NCBI GenBank assembly: GCA_027451745.1
Contig: DAIDIP010000011.1
Location: 46,429 to 110,428, forward strand
Reading direction: 5' to 3'
DNA: 64,000 bases
DNA from: Candidatus Melainabacteria bacterium
GTDB lineage: Bacteria; Cyanobacteriota; Vampirovibrionia; Obscuribacterales; Obscuribacteraceae
In this document: piece by piece, positions 18,382 to 27,385 of the stretch
Numbering within the stretch: position 1 is the stretch's first letter
Layout: every line of letters starts with the position of its first letter
Position numbers and translations under genes: made by a program
Notes under the pieces: model-generated
The model's database searches: none
The model's input: only the letters and a program-made list of their open reading frames with translations
What the model was told of the DNA's origin: nothing

Positions 18382-19116
18382 ATGAATCATTCGTCAAATT
18401 ACAGCGAAGAAGCACTTTTTGCTCGTGAATCTTTATTCAGACAAAAGCTTAGTCAATTACGAAATACCGGAGAAATAAAACGTCAGACAGTATCGACTAC
18501 ACAAGCTGGTGTAAAAGAATTAGAACAAAGAATTTATTTAAAAAATGTCGATACTGCTTTTGGACAGGGCGATCCAAGACAATTGGAAAAACTTGCTTTA
18601 CTTGATTCTTTAACTGAGCTATACAATCACGACACAGTAATAAGAATGCTCAAAGATGAAGTTAAACGTTGCCAGCGTTATAAAAAGAGCATGTCTATAC
18701 TGGCTGTTGCAATAGATTCAATAACACAATTAGAAAAACAGACACCAATAGTGTCCGACTCTATATTAAAAAACATAGCGCAAATATTAATGCAGATTAT
18801 TAGAGACGTGGATATACCTGGCAGATACGATCGAGACCGTATTATTATTATCTGTCCAGAAACATCGCAAGATGGAGCTCTTTGTTTATCTGATAGACTT
18901 TGCAGACAAATAAGTGCCGAGAATATATCTCAAATTGAAAATTCCAAGCACACAACTATCAGTATCGGTATAGCAGAATTTGCTCAACCGGCTGAAAACG
19001 AAGAACAGCTTTTATATCTAGCCTTTCAGGCACTCAAACTGGTTGAGAATGCCGGAGGCAATAATTATGGACTGGTGAAAGCAAAAACGTTAAAACGTAC
19101 CAGCAATAACAGTTAG
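18382..19116 (+). CDS. Degenerate GGDEF-domain protein with intact inhibitory site
   Basis: 244 residues. A helical N-terminal region (1-85) is followed by a GGDEF fold opening with LALLDSLTELYNHDT. The RxxD product-binding site is kept as RDVD (141-144). The catalytic GGDEF position at 150-154 reads DRDRI, so diguanylate cyclase activity is not expected. Proteins of this kind often bind c-di-GMP through the RxxD site or signal by protein contact. The start at 18382 is decided by GGAGG at 18368-18372, nine bases upstream; ATG at 18358 lacks such a site. Its 3' end overlaps the convergent M16 protease by 27 bases. A similar paralogue is at 23622. Confidence 0.78.
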   Translation: MNHSSNYSEEALFARESLFRQKLSQLRNTGEIKRQTVSTTQAGVKELEQRIYLKNVDTAFGQGDPRQLEKLALLDSLTELYNHDTVIRMLKDEVKRCQRYKKSMSILAVAIDSITQLEKQTPIVSDSILKNIAQILMQIIRDVDIPGRYDRDRIIIICPETSQDGALCLSDRLCRQISAENISQIENSKHTTISIGIAEFAQPAENEEQLLYLAFQALKLVENAGGNNYGLVKAKTLKRTSNNS

Positions 19117-21993
19117 AGCTTTTTCGGGATGCATATATTTTTTTGCTGCAGCATTTGCTGAATCTCTGGTTACAGCAAGAAAATTATTTGTAATTTCATC
19201 CAATGCCTTTACACCTAAACCAATAAATTCAAATTCAGTTAAAGCTCGGGCAATGCCTAAGGATGAAGCCAGTCCTACTTTAAAGGACCCAACTGCTCTA
19301 CCAATTTCTTTGTTCAGCTCATCTTTATTGATTCCGCGTTCCAAATAATCAGTTAGTACTTGTGATACCAAAGTCAAAGCTCGATCAATATTATTAGGAT
19401 TAACCGAAAGGCTTACTGACCAAGGAGCTCCAGGATAAGCGGTGTCAGAGAAGGAAGAATAAATACCATAAGTAAGTCCAGCTTTTTCTCTGATAATCTG
19501 TCCTAATCGCGAAGTAATTGTGTCTTGTCCAAGCGCTGAATTAACCAATCTGGCTGCATAAAAATCTGAGCTTGTTCTTCTTAAATCGCATGGATGTCCG
19601 ATAACTATATCTACACTTTGTTTATCAGCTAATTTAACTTCCATCCGTTTAGGTGCATGCGAAAGAATAGAGTCTGGAATTTCAATAACAGATTGCTTAG
19701 TTGCAGACCAGTCACCAAAATAATTTTCGACAATTTTTGCAGCTTCGTTCAATTCAATATCACCAACCAAAGAAATAATCATATTGGATGGTGAAAAGGT
19801 CTTTTTGTGCAAATCAAAAATGTTAGAACGCGATACCAACGGCAATTCGGCTAATTCTTCTTTGAATAATTTTTCGTAATATGGATGATTAACGCTATAT
19901 ATTTGATTGCGGAAAGTATTCCAAGCAAGCATTTTAGTATTGTTCATGGCTTCCTGAAAACGAGCTTCCCATTCTACTTTTGTTTTAGCCAATTCATCTT
20001 CGGCAAAACCCGGATTGCGTAATATATCACTGAGCAACTTACAATATTCAGACAGATCGCTTGCAACCAAATGAGTACCAAAGGATACGCGGAAATTATC
20101 AACTGAAAAATCTAGTGCGCCTGGAATGCCCATATTTTCTAAAGCTTTGGCAATATCTAATTTGCTGTAATTAGCAGAACCTTTGGGCAGTAAGTCAACC
20201 ATTACATCAGCTATATTGCTATTGTCGTTATAAGAAAAATATTTTCCAGCTCTTAGATTTCCCGAAACACCAAGAGATTTGGTGCCTGGATTACGCATTA
20301 AAAGCAAGGTCAAACCATTGTCTAAGACTTTTTTCTCGACACGCGAAGCAAAGCGAGTTGTTGGTGGTTTAGGCTTGGCTACTTTGACTTGAGGAATTGT
20401 GTACTCCAGTTTAGAAGCTTTTATTTCTTTTTTGCTGGGTGTTTTAGATTTTTCATCGTCCTTAGTTTTATGAGCAAGAGCAATTTCTTTTTTGCCATCT
20501 CTTTCTTCAGCTTCTAAGTCTTGCTGTTTAGGAATAAAATGACCAACAGTACGATTTTGTTTTTTAAAATAACGTCTAGCAACAGTCATAATATCTTTGG
20601 CTGTCACGCTTTCAAAACGATCATCATAATCCATTAACCAGTGCCAGTCGGCTCTAGATTCAGCTTCAGCAAGCATAAAAGCAAAGCTATTTGGTTCAGC
20701 CTTAGCTAAAATTGTTCCTTTTGCATTGGCAATCTTTGCTCTTTTTAGCTCATCTTCGGTTACTGGTTCTTTAATTAACCTGTCTAATTCAGCATGCAAA
20801 ACATCTTCTGCTTTGCTGATGGGCACCCCAGGATTCATCATAGCTCCAACTATAAACAAACCTGGATCACGCAAATCATAATGACGTGCAAAGGCATCAC
20901 AGGCTACACCAGAGTCAATTAAGCTTGCATATAATCTACTTGAGCGTTCATATGTTCCACCTAAAATATGGCGAAGAGCAGATAAAGCATAAGTATCAGC
21001 ATGAGTTGCTTCAGGAATATGGTAGCCTGCCCAAATACGTGGCAAGTCTCCAGCACGACTAATTTCAAAGCGACGTTCGCCTTCTTGGGGCGGCTCGATT
21101 GTATAAACTGGTGGTATTGGCTTTGGCGCCGATTTAATCGCACCAAAATATTTATCAATCATCTCTAAAGTTGCTGGAGTTTTAAAATCTCCGACCACAA
21201 TTAATGTGGCATTATCTGGCCAGTAAAAAGTATCATAAAATTCTTTGAGACGTTCCATTGGCACGCCTTCAACGTCACAACGCCAACCTATAGTGGGATG
21301 GTGGTAAGGGTGTTCACGGAAAGAGATTGCATATAATTCTTTTTCTAAAGCTTCATCTGGATAATTTTCGCCACGTTCTAATTCATTGCGAACTACAGAC
21401 ATTTCAGAATCTCTATCTTCTTGACGCAAACGAAGATTTCTCATTCGATCTGCTTCTAAACTAAGACAAAGCTCTAAATATTCAGAAGGAACTACTTCAA
21501 AGTAGCTTGTACGATCAAACCAAGTGGTTGCATTCCAATAAGCACCTACTTGTGTCAGTAGTTCGTCAATACCATTACCTTTTTCAGCATTGTGTTTAGC
21601 TGTGCCTTTAAAAAGCATATGCTCAAGGAAATGAGTTGCGCCGGTAAAGCCTACGGCTTCATTTCTGCTTCCAACTTTGAATAAAACTAGTACAGTTACA
21701 ACCGGGGCGCTGTCATTTGGCAATAATAGAACTTTGAGTCCGTTCTTTAATCGATACTCAATAACATTTTCTCTTTGACCAATTTTAGTGAATCTCTTTT
21801 TTTGTTCAGTGTTTTTTGGAGATTTTTTAGAGCTAGACTTATTACTGATTTTTTTTGGCTTAGTAATACTTTTGTTAGTACTTTTAGCTTTGCTAACATT
21901 TTTTGTTTTACCGGTTGTTTTTTTAGTAACTGCTTTTTTAATACTAGCTTTTGAAGAAGTGGTCTGTTTTTTTTTATTGGCTACTTTTATCAT
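19090..21993 (-). CDS. M16-family zinc metalloprotease with two domains and a polybasic N terminus
   Basis: 967 residues, the size of the two-domain M16 (pitrilysin/PqqL-like) proteins. The first M16 unit has the inverted zinc motif HFLEH near residue 120, followed by acidic ligands further on. The second unit (about 555-960) is homologous but lacks HxxEH, as usual. A lysine/acid-rich linker lies near 500-530. The first 70 residues are almost only Lys, Ser, Thr and Ala and have no signal peptide, an uncommon extension. The 3' end overlaps the degenerate GGDEF gene by 27 bases. Likely substrates are peptides or small proteins; the cellular site is uncertain. Confidence 0.9.
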   Translation of the reverse strand: MIKVANKKKQTTSSKASIKKAVTKKTTGKTKNVSKAKSTNKSITKPKKISNKSSSKKSPKNTEQKKRFTKIGQRENVIEYRLKNGLKVLLLPNDSAPVVTVLVLFKVGSRNEAVGFTGATHFLEHMLFKGTAKHNAEKGNGIDELLTQVGAYWNATTWFDRTSYFEVVPSEYLELCLSLEADRMRNLRLRQEDRDSEMSVVRNELERGENYPDEALEKELYAISFREHPYHHPTIGWRCDVEGVPMERLKEFYDTFYWPDNATLIVVGDFKTPATLEMIDKYFGAIKSAPKPIPPVYTIEPPQEGERRFEISRAGDLPRIWAGYHIPEATHADTYALSALRHILGGTYERSSRLYASLIDSGVACDAFARHYDLRDPGLFIVGAMMNPGVPISKAEDVLHAELDRLIKEPVTEDELKRAKIANAKGTILAKAEPNSFAFMLAEAESRADWHWLMDYDDRFESVTAKDIMTVARRYFKKQNRTVGHFIPKQQDLEAEERDGKKEIALAHKTKDDEKSKTPSKKEIKASKLEYTIPQVKVAKPKPPTTRFASRVEKKVLDNGLTLLLMRNPGTKSLGVSGNLRAGKYFSYNDNSNIADVMVDLLPKGSANYSKLDIAKALENMGIPGALDFSVDNFRVSFGTHLVASDLSEYCKLLSDILRNPGFAEDELAKTKVEWEARFQEAMNNTKMLAWNTFRNQIYSVNHPYYEKLFKEELAELPLVSRSNIFDLHKKTFSPSNMIISLVGDIELNEAAKIVENYFGDWSATKQSVIEIPDSILSHAPKRMEVKLADKQSVDIVIGHPCDLRRTSSDFYAARLVNSALGQDTITSRLGQIIREKAGLTYGIYSSFSDTAYPGAPWSVSLSVNPNNIDRALTLVSQVLTDYLERGINKDELNKEIGRAVGSFKVGLASSLGIARALTEFEFIGLGVKALDEITNNFLAVTRDSANAAAKKYMHPEKALTVIAGTF

Positions 21994-22276
21994 TTACTTT
22001 ATTTGTGTCTCCTATAGAAGCACGTATCGGCTAGCCTCAGTTAATCTCAGCCGACCCGGGCTGCCAAGAACGACTCTGCTCTGAACTGAGTACACAGTTT
22101 AGCAATAAATCAATCTTAACAAGCTTCGTTATAAGCAGAAATACGCCTTCTGTATTTCTTGACCACTGTCTATAAACTTGTGCTGCCAGAATGAAATGGT
22201 AATCTTGTAATTACAAAAATGCTAAACAGCATATTCAAATCCCCTACACACACTGAGGTTTAAAAGAAGAAAAGTT

Positions 22277-22648
22277 ATGAAGAAAACTAGTATGGTCCTT
22301 ATTGTCACATCATTCTTGGCATTATCAGTAGCAACTGTTGAAGTCAGAAGTGCTGATAGCACAAGCACTAAATCAACAACTACAACCAAAAAAATCGGTG
22401 TTGGTGGTGAAGCAAAAAAAGTTGGCGGTGATATCAAAGAAGGTACAGAAACCGTATTCAAAGATCTTGGAAAAGGTGTGAAAAAAATCGGTGAGGGTAT
22501 CGATGTAGGCGCCAAAGACACTGTCAAAGGAGCAGAAAAAGTTGGTTCAAGCACCAAAAAAACTGTTTCTAAAGTCACCCATCACAAAAAGGCAGATAAA
22601 GCTACAACTACCTCCGAAACCGCTACAACAACTGAGTCAAAGCAATAG
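22277..22648 (+). CDS. Small secreted lysine-rich protein
   Basis: 123 residues with a clear signal peptide (MKKTSMVLIVTSFLALSVAT, cleaved near VRSADS). The mature part is low-complexity: Thr/Lys-rich at both ends, with a middle region of short amphipathic repeats (for example EGTETVFKDLGKGVKKIGEGI, then GAKDTVKGAEKVG) resembling late-embryogenesis or apolipoprotein-like helices. I recognise no family and assign no function. AGAAGAAAAG lies before the ATG. A small hairpin follows the stop, and a stronger one lies at 22783. Confidence 0.6.
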   Translation: MKKTSMVLIVTSFLALSVATVEVRSADSTSTKSTTTTKKIGVGGEAKKVGGDIKEGTETVFKDLGKGVKKIGEGIDVGAKDTVKGAEKVGSSTKKTVSKVTHHKKADKATTTSETATTTESKQ

Positions 22649-22782
22649 CCGCTTAGATTTGCGGCTCCAAAAGCGAGCGAAAATCAGCGGTGGCGGAATA
22701 TTAAAACTGTCTTATAACAATTAAATCTAAGTAGAATTAAAGCTGAAATAAGACAATTCTGCCAATTGATGTCATACTTAAC

Positions 22783-22816
22783 AAAAGAAAGTTTGGATTA
22801 CCAAGCTTTCTTTTTG
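22783..22816 (+). terminator. Strong hairpin with T tract, terminator or leader attenuator
   Basis: AAAAGAAAGTTTGG (22783-22796) pairs with CCAAGCTTTCTTTT (22801-22814), 14 base pairs with one G-U, loop ATTA, then TTTG. It lies 135 bases after the secreted-protein gene and 35 bases before the RRM gene. It could end the former transcript or attenuate the latter. Its symmetry means it could also work on the other strand. Confidence 0.6.
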
Positions 22817-22850
22817 TTGTTACTTGTCCGTTAGGAAGACAGATCAAATT

Positions 22851-23147
22851 ATGAACACTAAACTTTTTGTAGGTAACTTATCCTTTAAAACCACAGAGCA
22901 AGAGCTAGAAGAAGCTTTTTCACGTTGCGGTAAAGTAGTCTCAGTGGCACTTCCCGTAGACCGTGAAACAGGTAGAAAGCGTGGTTTTGGCTTTGTAGAA
23001 ATGGAAACTGCCGAAGAGGCCGAAGCAGCTATTCGTGACTTCAACGGACAAACGCTTGGCGGTAGACAGATAGTTGTCAACCCTTCGCATGCTCGCGAAG
23101 CTGGTGGCGGTGGTGGTAAAAGACCACAACAGCGTCAATCTTACTAA
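22851..23147 (+). CDS. RRM RNA-binding protein, cyanobacterial Rbp type
   Basis: 98 residues: a single RNA recognition motif and a short glycine-rich tail. RNP2 is KLFVGNLSF (4-12), RNP1 is RKRGFGFVEM (about 43-52), and the tail reads GGGGGKRPQQRQSY. This is the standard layout of the small Rbp proteins of Cyanobacteria, some of which are cold-induced, and it supports a cyanobacterial relative as host. The ATG at 22851 is chosen because RRM proteins begin just before RNP2. An in-frame TTG at 22824 lies inside the likely leader. The leader hairpin at 22783 suggests regulation of this gene. Confidence 0.9.
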   Translation: MNTKLFVGNLSFKTTEQELEEAFSRCGKVVSVALPVDRETGRKRGFGFVEMETAEEAEAAIRDFNGQTLGGRQIVVNPSHAREAGGGGGKRPQQRQSY

Positions 23148-23184
23148 CACTTAAATCTATCCGATTTAGTAAAAATTCGTTTGG

Positions 23185-23544
23185 CTACCTTAACAGATTG
23201 CCAGACGGTTCTTTAACATGTCCATTTTTATCTTCGAGCATAAATTCGCCAGCAAAAATATCACGCCAATGCCTAAATACAGTCACAAGAGCAGCTAAAG
23301 GAAGCAGGCAGGTTCTAGCTGGGGTAAGCAATACTGGTTTATTCTTTTCAAAATAAAAGTGTCCAATAAATTGCAAAGCCCACGCAAAGCCAAACAAAGT
23401 TAAGCCGCGCCGCAAGTTTATTAACATCAAAGGGAAAGATAAAGCCACTAAAGGCACACCAAATAAATGGGTTAAAATACACCCCTTGGTCCGGTGTTGG
23501 CTCTTGTAATATAAAAGCGCTTGTTCAAATTCTATATTGGGCAT
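23185..23544 (-). CDS. Mpo1/DUF962-like membrane protein
   Basis: 119 residues from the ATG at 23544. It shows the DUF962 pattern: YKSQHRTKGCILTHLFGVPL at the start, two or three hydrophobic segments, and the conserved ALQFIGHFYFEKNKPVLL. Yeast Mpo1 is an iron-dependent dioxygenase of 2-hydroxy fatty acids; bacterial members are mostly uncharacterised. The histidines in SQHR, LTH and IGH are candidate metal ligands. An upstream in-frame start at 23604 would add 20 residues. It runs divergently from the GGDEF-like gene at 23622. Confidence 0.62.
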   Translation of the reverse strand: MPNIEFEQALLYYKSQHRTKGCILTHLFGVPLVALSFPLMLINLRRGLTLFGFAWALQFIGHFYFEKNKPVLLTPARTCLLPLAALVTVFRHWRDIFAGEFMLEDKNGHVKEPSGNLLR

Positions 23545-23621
23545 AATAGATTGAATACTATCATTTAATCCTAGTCTTACCCAAAATAGTAAAATGTAAA
23601 ACAAACTCGAGTTGATAGTTT

Positions 23622-24290
23622 ATGAGTAAGTTTCTTAGCCGCCATAGCGAAGGCTGGCAGTGTGCCCGTGACACTGTCTTCAATCGTCTTGTCTCAGATG
23701 TGCAAGCTAATAAATTCAAATACAAGAAGGTTAAGAGCGTAAATGGGGATCTAATAGAGGAGACTTTAAGTGATGAAAGGTTCAAACAATACGAAAGCGC
23801 TGTAATCCGTGATGAATTAACTGGGTTATTCAATACTCATTTTTTCACGCAAAAACTAGCCAAAGAGTTAAAGCGATCAAAAAGATATAAGCGTCCATTT
23901 TCAGTAATTTTAGTTTCGATGGACAAAATGCAACAATTACAGAAGCTTTATGGCAACCAACTTACTTGTCAGATATTGCAACAAGAAGCAAACATTTTAA
24001 CTTCTTCGGTTAGAGAAGTAGACTTCGCTTTTCGTATTGGGTCTGAACAATTTGCCATTCTTTTGCCTGAAACATACGCTTCTAAAGCGCTCGTAGTCGG
24101 GCAAAGAATTTGTGAGAAAACTCGTTCTAGATCTATTACCAGCGGAGCAAGCACAGTTATAGTGACAGCAAGTATAGGAATTGCCTCTTTTCCTAGCCAC
24201 GGAAGACAAGAAAAAGAATTACTTTCTGCAGCTAAACAGTTTTTGCAAGAAGCTCAAAAGTCTGGCGGCAATAGAATTTGCACAAACTAA
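23622..24290 (+). CDS. Second degenerate GGDEF-domain protein with inhibitory site
   Basis: 222 residues. An N-terminal 65-residue region is followed by a GGDEF fold opening with RDELTGLFNTHFFT, then KRSKRYKRPFSVILVSMD. The RxxD site reads REVD (131-134) and the GGDEF position at 140-144 reads GSEQF: one glycine and the central acidic residue remain, but not the catalytic set. It closely resembles the protein at 18382 in order and length, so the two look like paralogues with lost cyclase activity. It may be a c-di-GMP receptor or a purely structural partner. A convergent TPR gene follows 70 bases on. Confidence 0.75.
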   Translation: MSKFLSRHSEGWQCARDTVFNRLVSDVQANKFKYKKVKSVNGDLIEETLSDERFKQYESAVIRDELTGLFNTHFFTQKLAKELKRSKRYKRPFSVILVSMDKMQQLQKLYGNQLTCQILQQEANILTSSVREVDFAFRIGSEQFAILLPETYASKALVVGQRICEKTRSRSITSGASTVIVTASIGIASFPSHGRQEKELLSAAKQFLQEAQKSGGNRICTN

Positions 24291-24361
24291 AGGATGTCGT
24301 TGAGCCAAATTTTTCAAACAGTTTACTAAAGAAATTTGTTTAGAAGAATTTTGGTTCACAA

Positions 24362-26092
24362 CTAGAAATCCAAATCTTTCATTGTTTTTTCTTCAGGAGA
24401 AACCGTTTCTTTTGCTTCGCCTTCAACGGTTTTCTTATTTGATTTATTGGAAGTTTCAGCTTCATTTAGATGTTTTGATTGTTCAGAAGCCCCCTGAGGA
24501 CTTTCTGTTTCACCGACATGAGGTTTCATTTCTTTATCAGTATTAGGCTTAATGCCATTGTTGTCTTCATTGGCAAGACTAGGCAATGGACTGGCTAATC
24601 TTTTACCCAATTTAGCTCCAGCTTTAAGAGGATATGAACCATAATAATTACCATCCAAATATACTTTAAAAGCCAAATTTTCCAGTTTTTGACTGGGCAA
24701 GGGAGCCATAAAGGTGAAAGATTTGATTTGTTGAGGGGCAATAGGAGGAACGAATTCGTCTATAACACGTTGTTCTTTTTGCCAAAGACTAATATCTTTA
24801 GCATTATCATAAAGTTGCACTTTCATTGTTAGGACGCTAACAGTTTGATTGCTAGCATTCCATAATTCACCAGAAATTTTTGCTTTACCATCGACAACGC
24901 CAACAAATAAGTTTTTTAAGACGGCAGCCGGGAAAACAAAAGATGAATCAAGCGTATTTATTTGCTGTAAATAGCCATAACCCTCACTATCATTTCCAAG
25001 CTGGATAAGTTCTTTACCCTCAAGCATGTACAACTGTGCCAAACGTGTTTTGACAAATTGATCATCCATTTTTAATTTGAGTGCTTTTTGGACTTGTTCA
25101 ATTGCTTCTTTTAGTTTGCCATCGCGTTCACATATATCAGCTGCTAAAAGATAATTCCTTGTGCTTCCTTCTAATGAATTGACTTTGTTTAAATAATCCA
25201 GGGCTTTTGCGTCATCTTCATTGGTATAAGCTACATCAGCAAGTTTTAAATATATAGTGGCAAGTCTGCTTTTGGCTTCAGTTGCCCGTGCACCTTCATT
25301 AAGCTGCTGCACTTCTTCCCAGGCACGTTTGGCTTCATCTAATTTGCCTCTTTCAAGACAGTCATCACCCCATAAGGCATCTAGATCTGCTAATTCAGCT
25401 CTTTTCCCAGAAACTGAAGCATTTGCTAAAGGACGTAGTAAATCAATTGCTTTTTGGAATTGGCCATGTTGTTTATAGTAATTTGCTAATTCTGTAGCTA
25501 AAGCAGGATCTGCGACAACACCTGCACCTAGTTGTTGAGCATGAGTAATACAATCCCAAGCCTCATTAAGTTGCTCAACACCAATATGCGCTCTAGCTAA
25601 AGCCAAAAAGACATTAGGGTCGTTTGGCCTTAGGGCAGAAACTTTGGATAGCGTTTGCACAGCAAAAGCATATTGCCCTAAACTTAATTGCCGCTTGCCT
25701 AATGCTAATAAGCGTTGATCATCTGGCGAACGACTTAAGAAAAATACTGTTGCTCCAGCAAAAACAAGCAAAATTAATAGAGCAATAAATATGCCCCTAC
25801 GTGTAGATACAGGGATGCTCTCTAGAGGACCAATATTATTGTCCTTATTTTTATCGTTACTTTTTTGACGAGGCAAAATAGGCTTTTCTTCCTGCTGCTG
25901 GGATTCAGCCATATTACCAGCAAACCTCAAACGCACCATCGATGTTTTTGGGTCAGGCTTTGGATTATCAGTCACAATATTTGAATCATGGCTATCAGTC
26001 TGAGAATCTGTGCCCTCAGAAAAAGAAATGCCACAGGCGACACAACGTTCGTAGAACGCAGGATGGTATAAACCACAGGCTGGGCATTTCAT
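24362..26092 (-). CDS. Zinc-ribbon, membrane-anchored TPR protein with FxLYD domain
   Basis: 576 residues. A zinc ribbon opens the protein (CPACG and CVACG, residues 3-20), then a polar linker, one membrane helix (about 100-120, IFIALLILLVFAGATVFFL), and a TPR array (about 125-375) with repeats such as ALGKRQLSLGQYAFAVQTLSK. A beta domain of about 90 residues follows, with the FxLYD signature (KISGELWNASNQTVSVLTMKVQLYD), and an acidic low-complexity tail. It looks like a sensor or scaffold facing outward. It lies 85 bases downstream of rplL on the same strand, but a ribosomal link is not implied. Confidence 0.8.
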   Translation of the reverse strand: MKCPACGLYHPAFYERCVACGISFSEGTDSQTDSHDSNIVTDNPKPDPKTSMVRLRFAGNMAESQQQEEKPILPRQKSNDKNKDNNIGPLESIPVSTRRGIFIALLILLVFAGATVFFLSRSPDDQRLLALGKRQLSLGQYAFAVQTLSKVSALRPNDPNVFLALARAHIGVEQLNEAWDCITHAQQLGAGVVADPALATELANYYKQHGQFQKAIDLLRPLANASVSGKRAELADLDALWGDDCLERGKLDEAKRAWEEVQQLNEGARATEAKSRLATIYLKLADVAYTNEDDAKALDYLNKVNSLEGSTRNYLLAADICERDGKLKEAIEQVQKALKLKMDDQFVKTRLAQLYMLEGKELIQLGNDSEGYGYLQQINTLDSSFVFPAAVLKNLFVGVVDGKAKISGELWNASNQTVSVLTMKVQLYDNAKDISLWQKEQRVIDEFVPPIAPQQIKSFTFMAPLPSQKLENLAFKVYLDGNYYGSYPLKAGAKLGKRLASPLPSLANEDNNGIKPNTDKEMKPHVGETESPQGASEQSKHLNEAETSNKSNKKTVEGEAKETVSPEEKTMKDLDF

Positions 26093-26177
26093 TTTTCAAT
26101 CTTCCTAGCTGCCTTATAGATTTTGGCAGAAGGTGGCCAAATTTAAGTATTCAGTTACAAGTTAATCACTTGCAATT

Positions 26178-26564
26178 TTACTTAATTTCTACTTTAGCGC
26201 CAGTGGCTTCAAGTTTTTGTTTCATTTGTTGGGCTTCTTCCTTTTTAACCTTTTCTTTCAATGGTTTAGGAGCAGCATCAACAATGTCCTTGGCTTCTTT
26301 AAGTCCAAGACCAGTTACTTCACGTACAATCTTCAGAACTTCAATTTTCTTGTCGCCAACTGCAGTCAATATAACTGTAAACTCGTCTTGTTCTTCAGCA
26401 GCTGCTCCACCACCGCCAGCACCTGGGGCGGCTGCTACAGCAACTGGAGCTGCTGCGGTTACGCCAAATTTGTCTTCCATTTTCTTTTTCAAATCTGCTG
26501 CTTCAAGCAATGTTAAAGAACCGATTTGATCCAAAAGATCATCTACTGAAAGTTTAGTTGCCAT
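26178..26564 (-). CDS. rplL: 50S ribosomal protein L7/L12
   Basis: 128 residues. The N-terminal dimerisation helices ([23 protein letters not shown]), the Ala/Gly-rich hinge and the C-terminal factor-binding domain ([36 protein letters not shown]) are all present. It forms the ribosomal stalk with L10 and recruits translation GTPases. AAGGAG precedes the ATG. It lies 76 bases after rplJ in one operon. The rpoB gene that normally follows is replaced by the TPR gene, and rplK-rplA are not adjacent to rplJ. Confidence 0.97.
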   Translation of the reverse strand: MATKLSVDDLLDQIGSLTLLEAADLKKKMEDKFGVTAAAPVAVAAAPGAGGGGAAAEEQDEFTVILTAVGDKKIEVLKIVREVTGLGLKEAKDIVDAAPKPLKEKVKKEEAQQMKQKLEATGAKVEIK

Positions 26565-26640
26565 TTTTTACTCCTTTATTACCCTTTTAATTAGTTACTT
26601 CGAATAAACACAAAAATCAGTTTTAAACTTAAACGATGAA

Positions 26641-27171
26641 TTAAGCAGCATTATTTTTCTTTGCTACTTCTTCAGTTAAATAAGCAATATCACGCAATAA
26701 GCTATTTAATGCACCTGCTATACCACTGGCGCCAGAGTCGAGACTGCCCAATATATGAGCGAGCAATACTTCTTTGCTTGGTAATTTGGCTAAGTCTTTA
26801 ATATCGTGCTCAGACAAAGTTTTTCCATCAAGAATGCCACCGCGAATTGCGCCTTTTTTCAAATCATTGAAATATTGCACAGTAGTTTTAGCAGCTTGTA
26901 CTTGATCTTGATAGCCAACTACTACTGCTGAAGGTCCTTTAGCTAAAGTATCAATATCAGCAAATTGACCAGATTTAGTAGCGATTTTAATGAGTGTGTT
27001 TTTTGCTACTTTAACTTTAGATTGTTGAGCATCGAGAGCGCGTCTAAGTTTAGTTAGCTCGGCAACAGTAAATCCGCTTACATCTGCAACGACTGCAACT
27101 TTGGCATCAGCAAAGAATTGTTCTAAGTCTTTAACTATTTCCTGTTTTTTTGCTTTTGTCGTAGTGACCAT
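26641..27171 (-). CDS. rplJ: 50S ribosomal protein L10
   Basis: 176 residues. The N-terminal RNA-binding domain is visible in EIVKDLEQFFADAKVAVVADVSGFTVAEL and NTLIKIATKSGQF, and the C-terminal helix that binds L7/L12 dimers ends the protein. It anchors the stalk on 23S rRNA. AAGGAG lies eight bases before the ATG. A leader of about 300 bases with an attenuator-like hairpin (27193-27221) precedes it. L10 is known to repress its own mRNA through leader binding in other bacteria; the same here is inferred. Confidence 0.97.
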   Translation of the reverse strand: MVTTTKAKKQEIVKDLEQFFADAKVAVVADVSGFTVAELTKLRRALDAQQSKVKVAKNTLIKIATKSGQFADIDTLAKGPSAVVVGYQDQVQAAKTTVQYFNDLKKGAIRGGILDGKTLSEHDIKDLAKLPSKEVLLAHILGSLDSGASGIAGALNSLLRDIAYLTEEVAKKNNAA

Positions 27172-27192
27172 TTACTTTTCTCCTTGCTAAAT

Positions 27193-27221
27193 AAAAAATC
27201 CTGGCGCATCTGCAGCCAGGA
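27193..27221 (-). promoter_or_regulatory. Attenuator-like hairpin in the rplJ leader
   Basis: On the minus strand TCCTGGC (27221-27215) pairs with GCCAGGA (27205-27199), with a nine-base loop, and is followed directly by six Ts. This is a Rho-independent terminator lying about 21 bases before the rplJ start codon. Position and form suit L10-dependent attenuation. Confidence 0.6.
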
Positions 27222-27385
27222 AAATAAGGAACACAACCAGGAAATTAATTCCCAACTATTATTAGTTTGTAGATTGTGACCTATAGCTGGTATCAACTAA
27301 AAGTTGAATATTAAGTCTGCCAAATAGAATTCTATTTAAAGCTAGACACCAAACTGTCTTGGGCCGTCCCCGTTTTAGGGAAGTC

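Noticed and set aside
24300..24360. Imperfect inverted repeat between the second GGDEF-like gene and the TPR gene
   Set aside because: Arms match only with several mismatches and a long loop, so chance pairing is likely.
26217..26516. Cysteine-rich frame opposite rplL
   Set aside because: It is the complement of the Ala/Gly-rich hinge of L7/L12 and not a real gene.
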